A stretch of 64,000 nt of DNA from Pantoea agglomerans. GTDB lineage: Bacteria; Pseudomonadota; Gammaproteobacteria; Enterobacterales; Enterobacteriaceae. The translations under genes were made by a program, and so were the position numbers. The notes below the pieces were generated by a model that saw only the letters and a list, made by a program, of their open reading frames with translations, was not told the DNA's origin and searched no databases. The stretch's first letter is position 1. Each line of letters starts with the position of its first letter. The stretch lies in the NCBI RefSeq assembly GCF_021397715.1, contig NZ_CP090207.1, positions 3,286,001 to 3,350,000 of the forward strand, given 5' to 3'. Below are positions 9,930 through 18,351 of the stretch, in pieces.

Positions 9930-12900
9930 AGATCCTCACGCTACGCTTTAAAAACCTCAACGCACTGCGTGGCGAATGGTTTATCGATTTCCGTGCCGAA
10001 CCCTTTGCCAGCAACGGCCTGTTCGCGATTACCGGCGCAACCGGCGCAGGCAAAACCACCCTGCTGGATGCTATTTGTCTGGCGCTCTATCACCAGACGC
10101 CGCGCCTCGGAGCCATTTCCCAGAGTCAGAATGCGCTGATGACCCGCGACTGCGCCGAGTGTCTGGCCGAAGTCGAATTTGAGATCAAAGGCGAAGCCTG
10201 GCGCGCCTTCTGGAGCCAGAACCGCGCCCGCGGCACCGCCGACGGCAAACTGCAGGCACCACGGGTTGAGCTGGCGCGCTGTGCCGATGACACCATCGTC
10301 GCCGACAAGGTCGGCGACAAGCTCAGGCTGATCGAGACCCTCTCCGGTCTCGACTTTGAACGCTTTACCCGCTCTATGATGCTGTCACAGGGCCAGTTCG
10401 CCGCTTTCCTCAACGCCAAAGCCAGCGAACGTGCCGAACTGCTGGAGGAGCTGACCGGCACCGAAATTTACGGCCTGATCTCCATGGCGATCTATGAACG
10501 TCATAAAGAGGCCAGGACCGCGCTGGATCTGTTGCGCAGCCGGGCGGGAGCGATGGCGCTGCTGGATGATGAAACACGCACCGCGCTGCAACAGCAGATC
10601 GCCCGGCTGAGCGAGGCGGAACAGACGCTGAGCCGCGATTATCAGCAGGCTCAGCAGCAGCAGCAGTGGCAGCAACAGGCGCTGCAATTAGAGCAGGAGA
10701 TCGCCACGGCGAACACGGCTCTGCAGCAGGCTGAAGCAGCAGCACAGGCCGCCGAAGCGGATCGGCAGCGACTGGCGCGCAGCGAACCGGCTGAAAAACT
10801 GCGACCAGCTCTGCAACAGCGCGACCAGCTGGCGCAGGAGCAGCATGAAGTGCGCGGCCGCCAGCAGCAGCTCACCGAGGCCCATCAGCGGGCGCAGACT
10901 GAACAACAGCGCCAGCAGCAGCTTACCGCCGCGGCGCAGGCCGCCGCTGAACAGGCGCACCAGCAACAGCAGCAGCAGGAGAGCCTGCTCAACGAACAGG
11001 TCATCCCGCTTGATCAGTCACTGCGCGTGCTGCAACAACAGCTGACCCGGCAGCAGCAGGAAAAAGATCGCCAGCAGCAGCAGTACGATCAGACCCAAAG
11101 CGCGTTAACGGAACAGACCCGCCAGCTAACCGCGTTACAACAGGCGATCGCCGGGCAACAAACCCTGCGACAGCAGTTAGCCGATATGGCGCAATGGGGC
11201 GCTTTGCTGCCGCTGTGGCAGGAACGCTTCGCCCAGCTGGCGCAGCGTGAAGCGACGCTGGCCGGACTGGCCCAACAGCAGCAGCAACAGCAGCAGAAGA
11301 TCGCGGCGCAGCAGGCCGAACGGGAGCAGCAGGCGCAGCAAGCATTACCGCGCCAGCAAGCCGAACAGGCCGCTGCGCAGGCGCTGCTGCAAGCGGAGCA
11401 AGCACTAACTTCGCTCCAGGAGCAGCACCCGCCAGCGGCGCTGCGTGAAGCGCTGAGCCAGCTGCACGCCAGCCGCGCGGCGCGCCAGCAGCTGCTGCTG
11501 CTCTCGACTCAGTGGCAACCGCTGCATCGGCAACAGAGTCAGCGCCAGCAGCAGCTGGCCGGGCTGGAAAAGGCCCACCAGCAGGCGGAGGTGGAATTAC
11601 AGAGCCTGCGCGATCAGTGGAAACGCGAAAAACAGCAGCTGGACGATGTGGAGAAAATTTGCGCGCTGGAGCAGCAGATTGCCGATCTGTCGCACTATCG
11701 CGCCCAGCTGACGCCTGACCAGCCCTGCCCGCTGTGCGGCTCCTGCAGCCATCCGGCGATTGAGGCTTACAGCACGCTGGAAATCAGTGCCAGTCAGCAG
11801 CGGCGTGCGGCTCTGCAACAGCAGGTCGACGCGCTTCGCGAAGCGGGCACCGCCAAAAAAGAGCAACTGAAACAGTCGGCGATCCAGCAGCAGTCGCTGC
11901 GCGACGATATTGCAGAAACCCAGCGGCACATCACCGCGCTGGAGCAGCAATGGCAGGCGCTCAGCGGTGAGCTGGCACTTACCTTCACCTTGTCAGACGC
12001 TGACGCATTAGCCCAGTGGCGGCAGCAGCAAAGTGAACGGGAACAGCAGCTTGAGCAGCAACGGCTGGCGCTGGAAACCGCTGAACAGGCGCGCCAGGCG
12101 GCTAAAGACCATCATCTTCAGCAGGCGCAGATCTGGCAGCAGCATCTGCAGGCTGAGCAGCTGGCACAGCAGTCGCTGGATAACCTGCAGCAGGCACTCA
12201 TCGCGCTACAACAGCACCAGCAGCAGGAACAGCATGACTGGCAGCAGGTGCAGGATGGGCTGCAACAGCAGTTCAGCCAGCATAACCTGACCTTGCCTGC
12301 CGCCGCTGAACGCGCGTCATGGCTGGAGACTCAGCAGGCCCGCTGGCAGCGCTGGCAGGAAAGTGAGCAGTTACTCGCTAACCTGCAGCCGCAGTTGCTG
12401 CGCGGCGAAACCCAGCTGGCTGCCCTGCAACAGCAGGCAGAACGGGAACAGCAGCAGCTGACCGCTCAGCAGCAGCAGTTGCACCACGAGCAGACCCGGC
12501 TCGATGAGATGCGCCAGCAGCGCCAGGCGCTGTTTGGCGATCGCGAGGTGGCTGACGCCCGTCAGCAGATGCAGCAGAGCCTCCGCCAGCACGAGGCGCA
12601 GCTCGCGCAGCTGCGGGATGGCTTACAGCAGACGCAAAGCGAGGTCAGCAGCCTGCAGGGTCAGCTGGCGATAGTGGCGAGTCAGCAGCAGACGCTTACC
12701 GCGCGCCTGGCCGAGGCGGAACAGCGGTTGCAGCAGGCGCTGGCCGCCACCGGTTTCAGTGATGAAGCCCGACTGCGCGCCGCGCTACTCGATGAACAGA
12801 CGGTGCAGCAACTGCGCCAGCAGCTACAGCAGATCGATCAGCAACGGCAGCAGCAGCAGGCGCGGCTGACGGATCTGCATCAGCGGCTGGCGACCCACCA

Positions 12901-13600
12901 GCAGGCACAGCCTGCCGCGATGCCCGCTTCGGCCGAGGTCCTGGCGCAGCAGCTGGAACAGCTCCGGCTGGCGCTGCGTGACAATGCCAGCCAGCAGGGC
13001 CAGATCCAGCAGCAGTTGCAGAGCGATGCCCACCTGCGTGACCAGCAGCAGAGCCTGATGACGCAGATTGCCGGGGATGAAGCAGTGCTGGCGCAGTGGG
13101 GACTGCTTAACGATTTGATTGGCTCGGCCAGCGGCGATAAGTTCCGCCGCTTTGCTCAGGGCTTAACGCTGGATCATCTGGTGGCGCTGGCGAATCGCCA
13201 GCTCGATCGGCTGCATGGCCGCTATCTGTTGCAGCGTCGCGCGCAGGATCTGCTGGAGCTCGACGTGGTGGATACCTGGCAGGCTGACACGGCGCGCGAT
13301 ACCCGGACGCTGTCGGGTGGCGAGAGCTTCCTCGTCAGCCTGGCGCTGGCGCTGGCGTTATCTGACCTGGTCAGCCACAAGACCCGCATTGAATCGCTGT
13401 TTCTGGATGAAGGGTTTGGCACGCTGGATGCGCAAACGCTCGATACCGCGCTCGACGCGCTGGATGCGCTCAACGCCAGCGGCAAAACCATCGGCGTGAT
13501 CAGCCACGTTGAAGCGATGAAAGAGCGGATACCGGTGCAGATTAAAGTGCGGAAAATGAACGGGCTGGGCTACAGCCAGCTGGAGCTGCCGCAGGGATAG
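9926..13600 (+). CDS. sbcC: SbcC SMC-like ATPase subunit
   Basis: This is the 1224-residue Rad50-type partner of SbcD. Walker A GATGAGKT (Lys about residue 43) opens an N-terminal ATPase lobe. Two long coiled-coil arms follow, rich in Gln, Glu, Ala and Leu, joined by a zinc hook CPLC at residues 601-604. The C-terminal lobe has the signature [20 protein letters not shown] (about 1130) and Walker [15 protein letters not shown] binding and hydrolysis control access of DNA to SbcD. The coils are exceptionally glutamine-rich, with many runs of three to five Gln encoded mainly by CAG. The hook and ATPase residues are intact, so the protein should be functional. Confidence 0.97.
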   Translation: MKILTLRFKNLNALRGEWFIDFRAEPFASNGLFAITGATGAGKTTLLDAICLALYHQTPRLGAISQSQNALMTRDCAECLAEVEFEIKGEAWRAFWSQNRARGTADGKLQAPRVELARCADDTIVADKVGDKLRLIETLSGLDFERFTRSMMLSQGQFAAFLNAKASERAELLEELTGTEIYGLISMAIYERHKEARTALDLLRSRAGAMALLDDETRTALQQQIARLSEAEQTLSRDYQQAQQQQQWQQQALQLEQEIATANTALQQAEAAAQAAEADRQRLARSEPAEKLRPALQQRDQLAQEQHEVRGRQQQLTEAHQRAQTEQQRQQQLTAAAQAAAEQAHQQQQQQESLLNEQVIPLDQSLRVLQQQLTRQQQEKDRQQQQYDQTQSALTEQTRQLTALQQAIAGQQTLRQQLADMAQWGALLPLWQERFAQLAQREATLAGLAQQQQQQQQKIAAQQAEREQQAQQALPRQQAEQAAAQALLQAEQALTSLQEQHPPAALREALSQLHASRAARQQLLLLSTQWQPLHRQQSQRQQQLAGLEKAHQQAEVELQSLRDQWKREKQQLDDVEKICALEQQIADLSHYRAQLTPDQPCPLCGSCSHPAIEAYSTLEISASQQRRAALQQQVDALREAGTAKKEQLKQSAIQQQSLRDDIAETQRHITALEQQWQALSGELALTFTLSDADALAQWRQQQSEREQQLEQQRLALETAEQARQAAKDHHLQQAQIWQQHLQAEQLAQQSLDNLQQALIALQQHQQQEQHDWQQVQDGLQQQFSQHNLTLPAAAERASWLETQQARWQRWQESEQLLANLQPQLLRGETQLAALQQQAEREQQQLTAQQQQLHHEQTRLDEMRQQRQALFGDREVADARQQMQQSLRQHEAQLAQLRDGLQQTQSEVSSLQGQLAIVASQQQTLTARLAEAEQRLQQALAATGFSDEARLRAALLDEQTVQQLRQQLQQIDQQRQQQQARLTDLHQRLATHQQAQPAAMPASAEVLAQQLEQLRLALRDNASQQGQIQQQLQSDAHLRDQQQSLMTQIAGDEAVLAQWGLLNDLIGSASGDKFRRFAQGLTLDHLVALANRQLDRLHGRYLLQRRAQDLLELDVVDTWQADTARDTRTLSGGESFLVSLALALALSDLVSHKTRIESLFLDEGFGTLDAQTLDTALDALDALNASGKTIGVISHVEAMKERIPVQIKVRKMNGLGYSQLELPQG

Positions 13601-13620
13601 CGGGCGCCGCAGCGCCCGCT
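13599..13620 (+). terminator. Hairpin after sbcC
   Basis: A perfect 9-bp GC-rich stem (13599-13607 and 13612-13620) with a 4-base loop overlaps the sbcC stop. There is no T-run. It may serve both sbcC and the convergent lipoprotein operon. Confidence 0.4.
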
Positions 13621-13630
13621 CTGCCACCGA

Positions 13631-14287
13631 TCAGCGGGCGCTGATCAGCTTATAGCGCGGGCCGGTCAGCAAACCGCCCTGCTCGTTCTGCGCCAGCAGG
13701 CGATTGCTGGTGAGACCGGCAATCGAATGGGCTTTGTCGCTGACGTTGCTGGCGATCTGGTTGATTGCCGCACTGACCAGCATGCCGACCAGACCACCGC
13801 TATTGTTGTTACCATCTTCATTGTCACTGGCGGAAGCGGAGCCCTGCCAGAGTTCTTTGCCACTGCGCAGATCCACCAGGCGCGCGGTCGCCGACACGGT
13901 GGTGACGCTGTCGATCACCCGGTAGCTGCTGCCGTACTCGCTGATGGAGATATAGAGCGCGCTATCGGCGTGAAAGATTTTATTCAGACGCGCCGGGCTG
14001 ACCGCCTGGATTTCGCTGCCGCTGGTCAGGCCATTCTGCTGGAAAGTCTCTTCCACCACCGCCACCGGAAAAACGTAATAACCCGCTTCAGCCAGTGGCC
14101 GGGTAACCAGCGACGTAAGGCTGTGAGCGGCATTGATATCCGGCGCTTTGTTCTCGGCGGGTAACACCAGAATCGACGCCGGTTTACTGGCACGGAACGC
14201 GCTATAGTCATAGGGTTTTTTATGCTGCGCACAGCCGGTCAGCAGCAGCGCGGCCAGGGCGCCACACAGAACAATCAGTTTTTTCAC
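13631..14287 (-). CDS. DUF799 (GNA1162 family) lipoprotein
   Basis: The 218-residue protein starts with a lipoprotein signal ending in LLLTGC (lipidated Cys about residue 19). The rest matches my memory of the DUF799/GNA1162 family: ILVLPAENKAPDINAAHS near the N-terminus, an alpha/beta fold, and a Gly/Asn-rich loop DNEDGNNNSGG. The family has no established function; structures resemble periplasmic adaptor domains. It is the last gene of a three-lipoprotein operon, and its ATG overlaps the stop of the DUF4810 gene (ATGA). The repeated co-occurrence with CsgG- and DUF4810-type proteins suggests one envelope complex (inference). Confidence 0.8.
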   Translation of the reverse strand: MKKLIVLCGALAALLLTGCAQHKKPYDYSAFRASKPASILVLPAENKAPDINAAHSLTSLVTRPLAEAGYYVFPVAVVEETFQQNGLTSGSEIQAVSPARLNKIFHADSALYISISEYGSSYRVIDSVTTVSATARLVDLRSGKELWQGSASASDNEDGNNNSGGLVGMLVSAAINQIASNVSDKAHSIAGLTSNRLLAQNEQGGLLTGPRYKLISAR

Positions 14288-14643
14288 CGGGTCACTCCTT
14301 GTTTGTTACTCATCAGAAAATCCATGTATGGGCCCGCTTCCGGAAACAGCTGCTTTTCGGTCGCAAACTGGCCGAAGGCTTTATGGGTATCGCCGGTTTT
14401 GGCGTAGAGCAGGCCGAGTTGCGCGTGCAGCCCTGGCGCAACCGGCTGGTTTGCCGCACGGGCTTTTTCAACGTCGAGATTCAGCGCGTCGATCTGCTTC
14501 AGTGGATCGCTATCCTTCTGATAGTAGCTATACAGCTGCTGCTGATAGTCGCCCCAGTAGTAAATCGTTTTCGGCGCTTTTGGCGCGCAGCCAGCCAGCA
14601 GTGCAGCCGCCATCAGCAGGCCGCCCAGTGTGATCGCTTTCAT
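14284..14643 (-). CDS. DUF4810 lipoprotein
   Basis: This is a 119-residue predicted lipoprotein with signal MKAITLGGLLMAAALLAGC (lipid Cys at 19). The mature sequence YYWGDYQQQLYSYYQ is characteristic of DUF4810, followed by a TPR-like helical stretch (LHAQLGLLYAKTGDTHKAFGQFATEK). It is the middle gene of the operon, 11 bases after the CsgG-like gene and overlapping the next start. The function is unknown; the helical repeat suggests a protein-protein interaction role in the periplasm. Confidence 0.8.
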   Translation of the reverse strand: MKAITLGGLLMAAALLAGCAPKAPKTIYYWGDYQQQLYSYYQKDSDPLKQIDALNLDVEKARAANQPVAPGLHAQLGLLYAKTGDTHKAFGQFATEKQLFPEAGPYMDFLMSNKQGVTR

Positions 14644-14654
14644 TTATGACTTCC

Positions 14655-15332
14655 TTATTTAGCCGGACGCCAGGCGCCGTTGTTGATTCCATCCACTAAA
14701 TGATCGACTGCTTCGCGAATCGCCAGATCCATCACTTTGCCATTCAGCGTCGAGTCATAACTGCTGGTGCCGCCAAAACCGATGATCTCACGGGCTGAAA
14801 GCTGGTATTCGCCAGCGCCCTGCGCGCTGAACACCACTTCAGAGGTGGTGACATCCACCACGTTGAGATTGACTTTGGCATAGGCGATCTGGCTCTTACC
14901 GCGGCCCAGAATGCCCCACAGCTGCTGGTCACCCACTTCTTTGCGACCAAACTCGGTGATATCACCGGTGATGATATAGTTCGCGCCTTTGATATTTTGC
15001 TGACTGCGTTTGAAGTCGGCTTCCTGCTCCAGCTCTTTCAGGTTGCTGCGATCCAGTACGCTGAAACGGTTAGTCTGCTGCAGATGGGTGATCAGAATGG
15101 TTTTTGACTGATTACCCAGCCGATCAACGCCATCCGAGAAAATTCCGTTCATGTAAGCGGAGCGGTTATCAAACTGACCAACCGCAATCGGGCTGCGCAC
15201 GCCCTGGTAAGCGGGCTGGCTGGCTGCACGAACCTGGGGTGCTTCAATCGCACGGGAGGATTCAGTCGCGCAGCCGCTGAGCAGCGAAGCACTGAGTAAG
15301 GTGAGTGCCGCAACGGCATATTTTTTCTGCAT
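14655..15332 (-). CDS. CsgG/HfaB family lipoprotein
   Basis: The 225-residue protein has a lipoprotein signal ending LLSGC (Cys about 20). Its core resembles the CsgG family: IAVGQFDNRSAY, LITHLQQTNRFSVLDRSNLKELEQE and GANYIITGDITEFGRKEVG. CsgG itself forms the outer-membrane pore for curli subunits. This protein is shorter and no csgA, csgB, csgE or csgF is present, so a curli role is not supported. It is the first gene of the operon; the promoter probably lies in 15333-15484, which also holds a large inverted repeat. Confidence 0.85.
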   Translation of the reverse strand: MQKKYAVAALTLLSASLLSGCATESSRAIEAPQVRAASQPAYQGVRSPIAVGQFDNRSAYMNGIFSDGVDRLGNQSKTILITHLQQTNRFSVLDRSNLKELEQEADFKRSQQNIKGANYIITGDITEFGRKEVGDQQLWGILGRGKSQIAYAKVNLNVVDVTTSEVVFSAQGAGEYQLSAREIIGFGGTSSYDSTLNGKVMDLAIREAVDHLVDGINNGAWRPAK

Positions 15333-15387
15333 TTCTGTTCCATGAATAAATAATAAGAAACCGCGCTCGGGGCGGTAAATTCTGGTT

Positions 15388-15447
15388 CTGCCGACAGTCG
15401 GAGTAATGCCATAGCATTCGCCAGTCCGGTCTGTAGACTGTCGGCAG
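15388..15447. repeat. Inverted repeat with 12-bp arms in a divergent promoter region
   Basis: CTGCCGACAGTC (15388-15399) pairs perfectly with GACTGTCGGCAG (15436-15447). Inside lies a second small hairpin, AATGC/GCATT (15405-15409 and 15414-15418). The element lies between the CsgG-like operon and the TolA-like gene. It could be an RNA structure in a leader or a DNA-binding site. Confidence 0.6.
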
Positions 15448-15484
15448 CAGAAGAAGAGAACTTTAATCAGAATTGGTCAGTTCA

Positions 15485-15913
15485 ATGAATTTAATTAATA
15501 TAAAGATGAAAGTGTTGCCGGGCGTAATTATTGCGATCGTCCTGAGCGGCTGCCAGCATTCTGAACCAAAGCAACGGGATAGTGTGGTCAACCTCTGTCA
15601 GCCCGCGAAGGACCCCAACAGCGCATCCTGTCAGTGGACTAATCAAATGCAGCACCGGCTGAATCAGCAGTTCAGCGATGCGGCGCGCTATGCGGGCCAG
15701 CAATGTCTGGTCCGGCTGGAGTGGCAACAGAGTGGACGCTATGCGGTGACGCAGACGCAGGGCGATGAGGCGTTGTGCTTACGGGCCTGGCAGCTGGCTG
15801 CGCAGACCAAAGGTTTGCCGCCGCCGCCGGTGCGTACTCAGCCGGCGTGGTTTGGCTTTGCGCCGCGCAAGTCTAGCTTGCCAGCCCGTGCTGGCGCCAC
15901 TGACGCGGACTGA
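15485..15913 (+). CDS. Small lipoprotein with a TolA C-terminal-like domain
   Basis: The 142-residue protein has a lipoprotein signal (MKVLPGVIIAIVLSGC, Cys near residue 22 from the chosen start). The mature region aligns by eye with the C-terminal domain of TolA: ARYAGQQCLVRLEW, then ALCLRAWQLAAQTKGLPPPP, with the two Cys at the spacing that forms the TolA disulfide. TolA domain III contacts TolB and is the receptor for colicins and filamentous phages. The transmembrane anchor and long helix of TolA are missing. Starts at 15473 (TTG) and 15506 are alternatives; no strong ribosome site is seen. The last 41 bases overlap the convergent araC-type gene. Confidence 0.65.
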   Translation: MNLINIKMKVLPGVIIAIVLSGCQHSEPKQRDSVVNLCQPAKDPNSASCQWTNQMQHRLNQQFSDAARYAGQQCLVRLEWQQSGRYAVTQTQGDEALCLRAWQLAAQTKGLPPPPVRTQPAWFGFAPRKSSLPARAGATDAD

Positions 15914-16943
15914 TGCCGAACCAGCGCCGAAACGCGCGTGAGAAGGCGCTGACTTCCGAGTAGCCCAGCAGCAGTGCCATTTCGGAGATCGGCAGCTGCT
16001 TCTGCTGCAGATAGTGCGTCGCCATTTCGCAGCGTACCTGATCCACCAGCGCGCTGAAGCTGCAGCCCTCTTCACGCAGCCGCCGCTGCAGTGACCAGCT
16101 CGATAACCCCAGCTTATCAGCCACCTCCTCCAGCACCGGTTCGCCCTGCATCAGCGACAGGTTTACCTGTGAGCGCGCCTGCTCCACCATGCTCTGCTGT
16201 GAAGCGGCCCGATTGAGCCGCCGGATGGCATCCTGCATCACCATCAGCAACATGGGATCGCTTTCCGGCATGCTGCGCAGCAGATCGCGCTTTGGGATCA
16301 CCAGCGAGTTAAAGGGCTGATCGAACCAGACCGGCGCATCAAACACTTTCCCGTGATCGTGCCACTGTTCCGGGCGCGGATGTTCAAAATGCACCTCGCG
16401 CGGTGCCCAGTTTTTACCCGCCACATGACGAATCAGATTCATGAACATCCCCAGCGTCAGCTCCGCATCCTGACGGCGCGTCAGAATCGCCCCGTGGCGA
16501 ACCTGATAGTCGAGCCGCCAGCACTCTCCTTTGTCCACCAGCCGGGTTAAGGTGTCGTGCTGATGCCACGGAAAGGCGTTGACCACATTGTGTAGCGCCT
16601 GTTCCAGCGTGGCGGAACAGAGGCCGATGTAGCCAATCAGGCCTAATGACTGCGGTTTAAACTGCCTGCCGTAGTGCAAACCGAAGTTATCAAAACCGGA
16701 GTGTCGTGCCGCTTCCTCCAGCACCCGACAGTAGTTAACCAGCCCAAGGCTCAGCGTCGGGCTGGTGAGCCGCTCCGGATCGATACCGCTGATGCCGAAG
16801 ATACGGTCCACGTCACCGCCACGGGTATGAATAAAATCGCTCAGGCCGGTGGCCGCAGCGGCCAGCACGCCGTGATTACCGGCCTCCGCCGCAGCGGAGC
16901 AGGCAGCAAATGCATCGGGCTGTTTTATCATCATCGGATTCAT
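15873..16943 (-). CDS. AraC-family regulator with an N-terminal PF12625-type domain
   Basis: In this 356-residue protein, residues 40-220 resemble the arabinose-binding-like N-terminal domain of the OruR/ArgR type (FGLHYGRQFKPQSLGLIGYIG). The C-terminal 100 residues hold two helix-turn-helix motifs (VADKLGLSSWSLQRRLREEG and MALLLGYSEVSAFSRAFRRW). Such regulators usually activate amino-acid or amine catabolism. Start: ATG at 16943 with GAGG upstream; the frame continues to 16991 but without need. The adjacent kinase and permease, and the repeated TTGACCG sites at 18153-18238, are plausible targets (inference). Confidence 0.85.
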   Translation of the reverse strand: MNPMMIKQPDAFAACSAAAEAGNHGVLAAAATGLSDFIHTRGGDVDRIFGISGIDPERLTSPTLSLGLVNYCRVLEEAARHSGFDNFGLHYGRQFKPQSLGLIGYIGLCSATLEQALHNVVNAFPWHQHDTLTRLVDKGECWRLDYQVRHGAILTRRQDAELTLGMFMNLIRHVAGKNWAPREVHFEHPRPEQWHDHGKVFDAPVWFDQPFNSLVIPKRDLLRSMPESDPMLLMVMQDAIRRLNRAASQQSMVEQARSQVNLSLMQGEPVLEEVADKLGLSSWSLQRRLREEGCSFSALVDQVRCEMATHYLQQKQLPISEMALLLGYSEVSAFSRAFRRWFGISPRQWRQHGLAS

Positions 16944-17090
16944 GGTCGCCTCAGTCAGATTCAGGGGAAAACCCATTAACAGACTGAGCAATTTCCGTAC
17001 CAGCTTAATCCTTCAGGATTTCAGCGGGTTAGACCGCGGCGGTTGGACGCACAGCACTGCGGCGGCGCACCTGCGCCCGCCGCTGGTGCA

Positions 17091-18098
17091 TCAGACCCCG
17101 ACCGGCAACTGCTCGCTCTCCAGATAACGCCGGCAGAGCCGCACTGAATGGCGGGCCCATTCCGGACCCAGGCTCTGCGCCATCTCCGTTTCGGCGTGCG
17201 ATCCTACCCACGCGGTGAGCTGGATACGGCGCTGGATCAGCAGCGTTGGCAGCATCGCCATCTCCCGATCGCTGATGTGCGACACCTGCTCGTAGCCGCG
17301 AATCCAGTGATCGATCCACTCTGCCGCCCGCGGATGATGCTCGACAAAACTGATCGCTGCCGCCAGATCGTGCAGATACCAGCCCAGCCCGCAGTCATCG
17401 AAATCGATCACCCGGGTTTCACCCTGGTGCAGCAGCAGATTAGTCAGTCGCAGATCGGCGTGGATCAGGCCAAATCGATCCGATCCTTTGCCAAACGCCG
17501 TCAGCGCCTCGCCCGCCTGAGCGATCGCCTGTTCGATGATCCCATGATCGGCGGAAGGCAGATTGGGCGCATCCTGCCAGCGTCCCCAGTGGCTCTGCGC
17601 GCTGGTCATGGTGTGGTGATCCCAGAGGATGCGCTGGAAACCAGCCGGCGGCTGCCACTGTTTACTGTGCTGATGCAGCCGGGCCGTAATCTGCCCCAGT
17701 TGCTGAAAGGCGCGCGGGTCCACCTCGGTGGTCGGCATCTCGCCGTCGATCCAGTGAAACAGCACCACATACCGCTCGCCACCGTCCGGCAAACGCAGCG
17801 TCAGTACCCTTTCGCCCTGGCTGTCCGGCACCGCCTCGGGTACTACGATGCCGGTTTCGCGCAGCGCGTCCAGCCACAGCAGCTCGCTGAGGATATCCGC
17901 TTTTTGATGGTAGTCGCCGCGATGCAGCCGCAGCGCATAACGCCGGCTGCCCGCCTGCAGCAGAAACGTGGCGTTCTCCGAACGACACAGCAGCCGCAGG
18001 GTGCCCTGCAGTGCGGCGGGATAACAGCCCAGCGCCTGCTGTGCCAGTGCGGTAAGTTGAGAATCAGTCAGGTTGTCATATTGTTTCGCGCTCATCAT
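17091..18098 (-). CDS. Aminoglycoside/homoserine/choline kinase-like phosphotransferase
   Basis: The 335-residue protein has a protein-kinase-like fold. Brenner-type catalytic loop GLIHADLRLTNLLL (catalytic Asp about residue 215) is followed by the metal-binding Asp in VIDFDDCGLGWYLHDLA. This APH superfamily includes homoserine, choline/ethanolamine and hydroxylysine kinases; nothing suggests drug resistance. Gene context beside an ethanolamine-type permease and an AraC regulator suggests phosphorylation of an imported amino alcohol or amino acid (inference). Start: ATG at 18098 with AGGAG upstream; a GTG at 18113 is unlikely. Confidence 0.8.
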   Translation of the reverse strand: MMSAKQYDNLTDSQLTALAQQALGCYPAALQGTLRLLCRSENATFLLQAGSRRYALRLHRGDYHQKADILSELLWLDALRETGIVVPEAVPDSQGERVLTLRLPDGGERYVVLFHWIDGEMPTTEVDPRAFQQLGQITARLHQHSKQWQPPAGFQRILWDHHTMTSAQSHWGRWQDAPNLPSADHGIIEQAIAQAGEALTAFGKGSDRFGLIHADLRLTNLLLHQGETRVIDFDDCGLGWYLHDLAAAISFVEHHPRAAEWIDHWIRGYEQVSHISDREMAMLPTLLIQRRIQLTAWVGSHAETEMAQSLGPEWARHSVRLCRRYLESEQLPVGV

Positions 18099-18152
18099 TC
18101 CGGCTCCTGTCACTTGCGTAACCTCAGCATGCGTTGCCAGAACCTGAGCTGC

Positions 18153-18238
18153 TTGACCGCAGAGGAGTCAAAGTTGACCGCAGCGTGCATCTGGCCCGGT
18201 GTTGCCTGTGAGTTGACCGTGGAGGACAGCATTGACCG
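18153..18238. promoter_or_regulatory. Four direct repeats of TTGACCG between kinase and permease genes
   Basis: TTGACCG occurs at 18153-18159, 18174-18180, 18213-18219 and 18232-18238, all in the same orientation. Start-to-start spacing is 21, 39 and 19 bases, forming two pairs each about two helical turns apart, the layout AraC-family dimers bind. The repeats sit in the divergent promoter region of the kinase and the permease. Confidence 0.65.
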
Positions 18239-18351
18239 CGCCGGCGTCAAGTCGCGGCCCGTCAGGCAACGGCATTATCCCTTCACTGTAGCGTAAACCA
18301 TGAGGTGCGGTATCACTGCCGCGCGGCACCAACAACGACGGGGATAACAGT

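Noticed and set aside
10385..12592. Leucine-rich minus-strand frames opposite sbcC
   Set aside because: They arise from reading CAG repeats on the opposite strand as leucine codons and have no independent support.
14655..15332. Curli secretion locus
   Set aside because: The CsgG relative is short and none of csgA, csgB, csgD, csgE or csgF is present.
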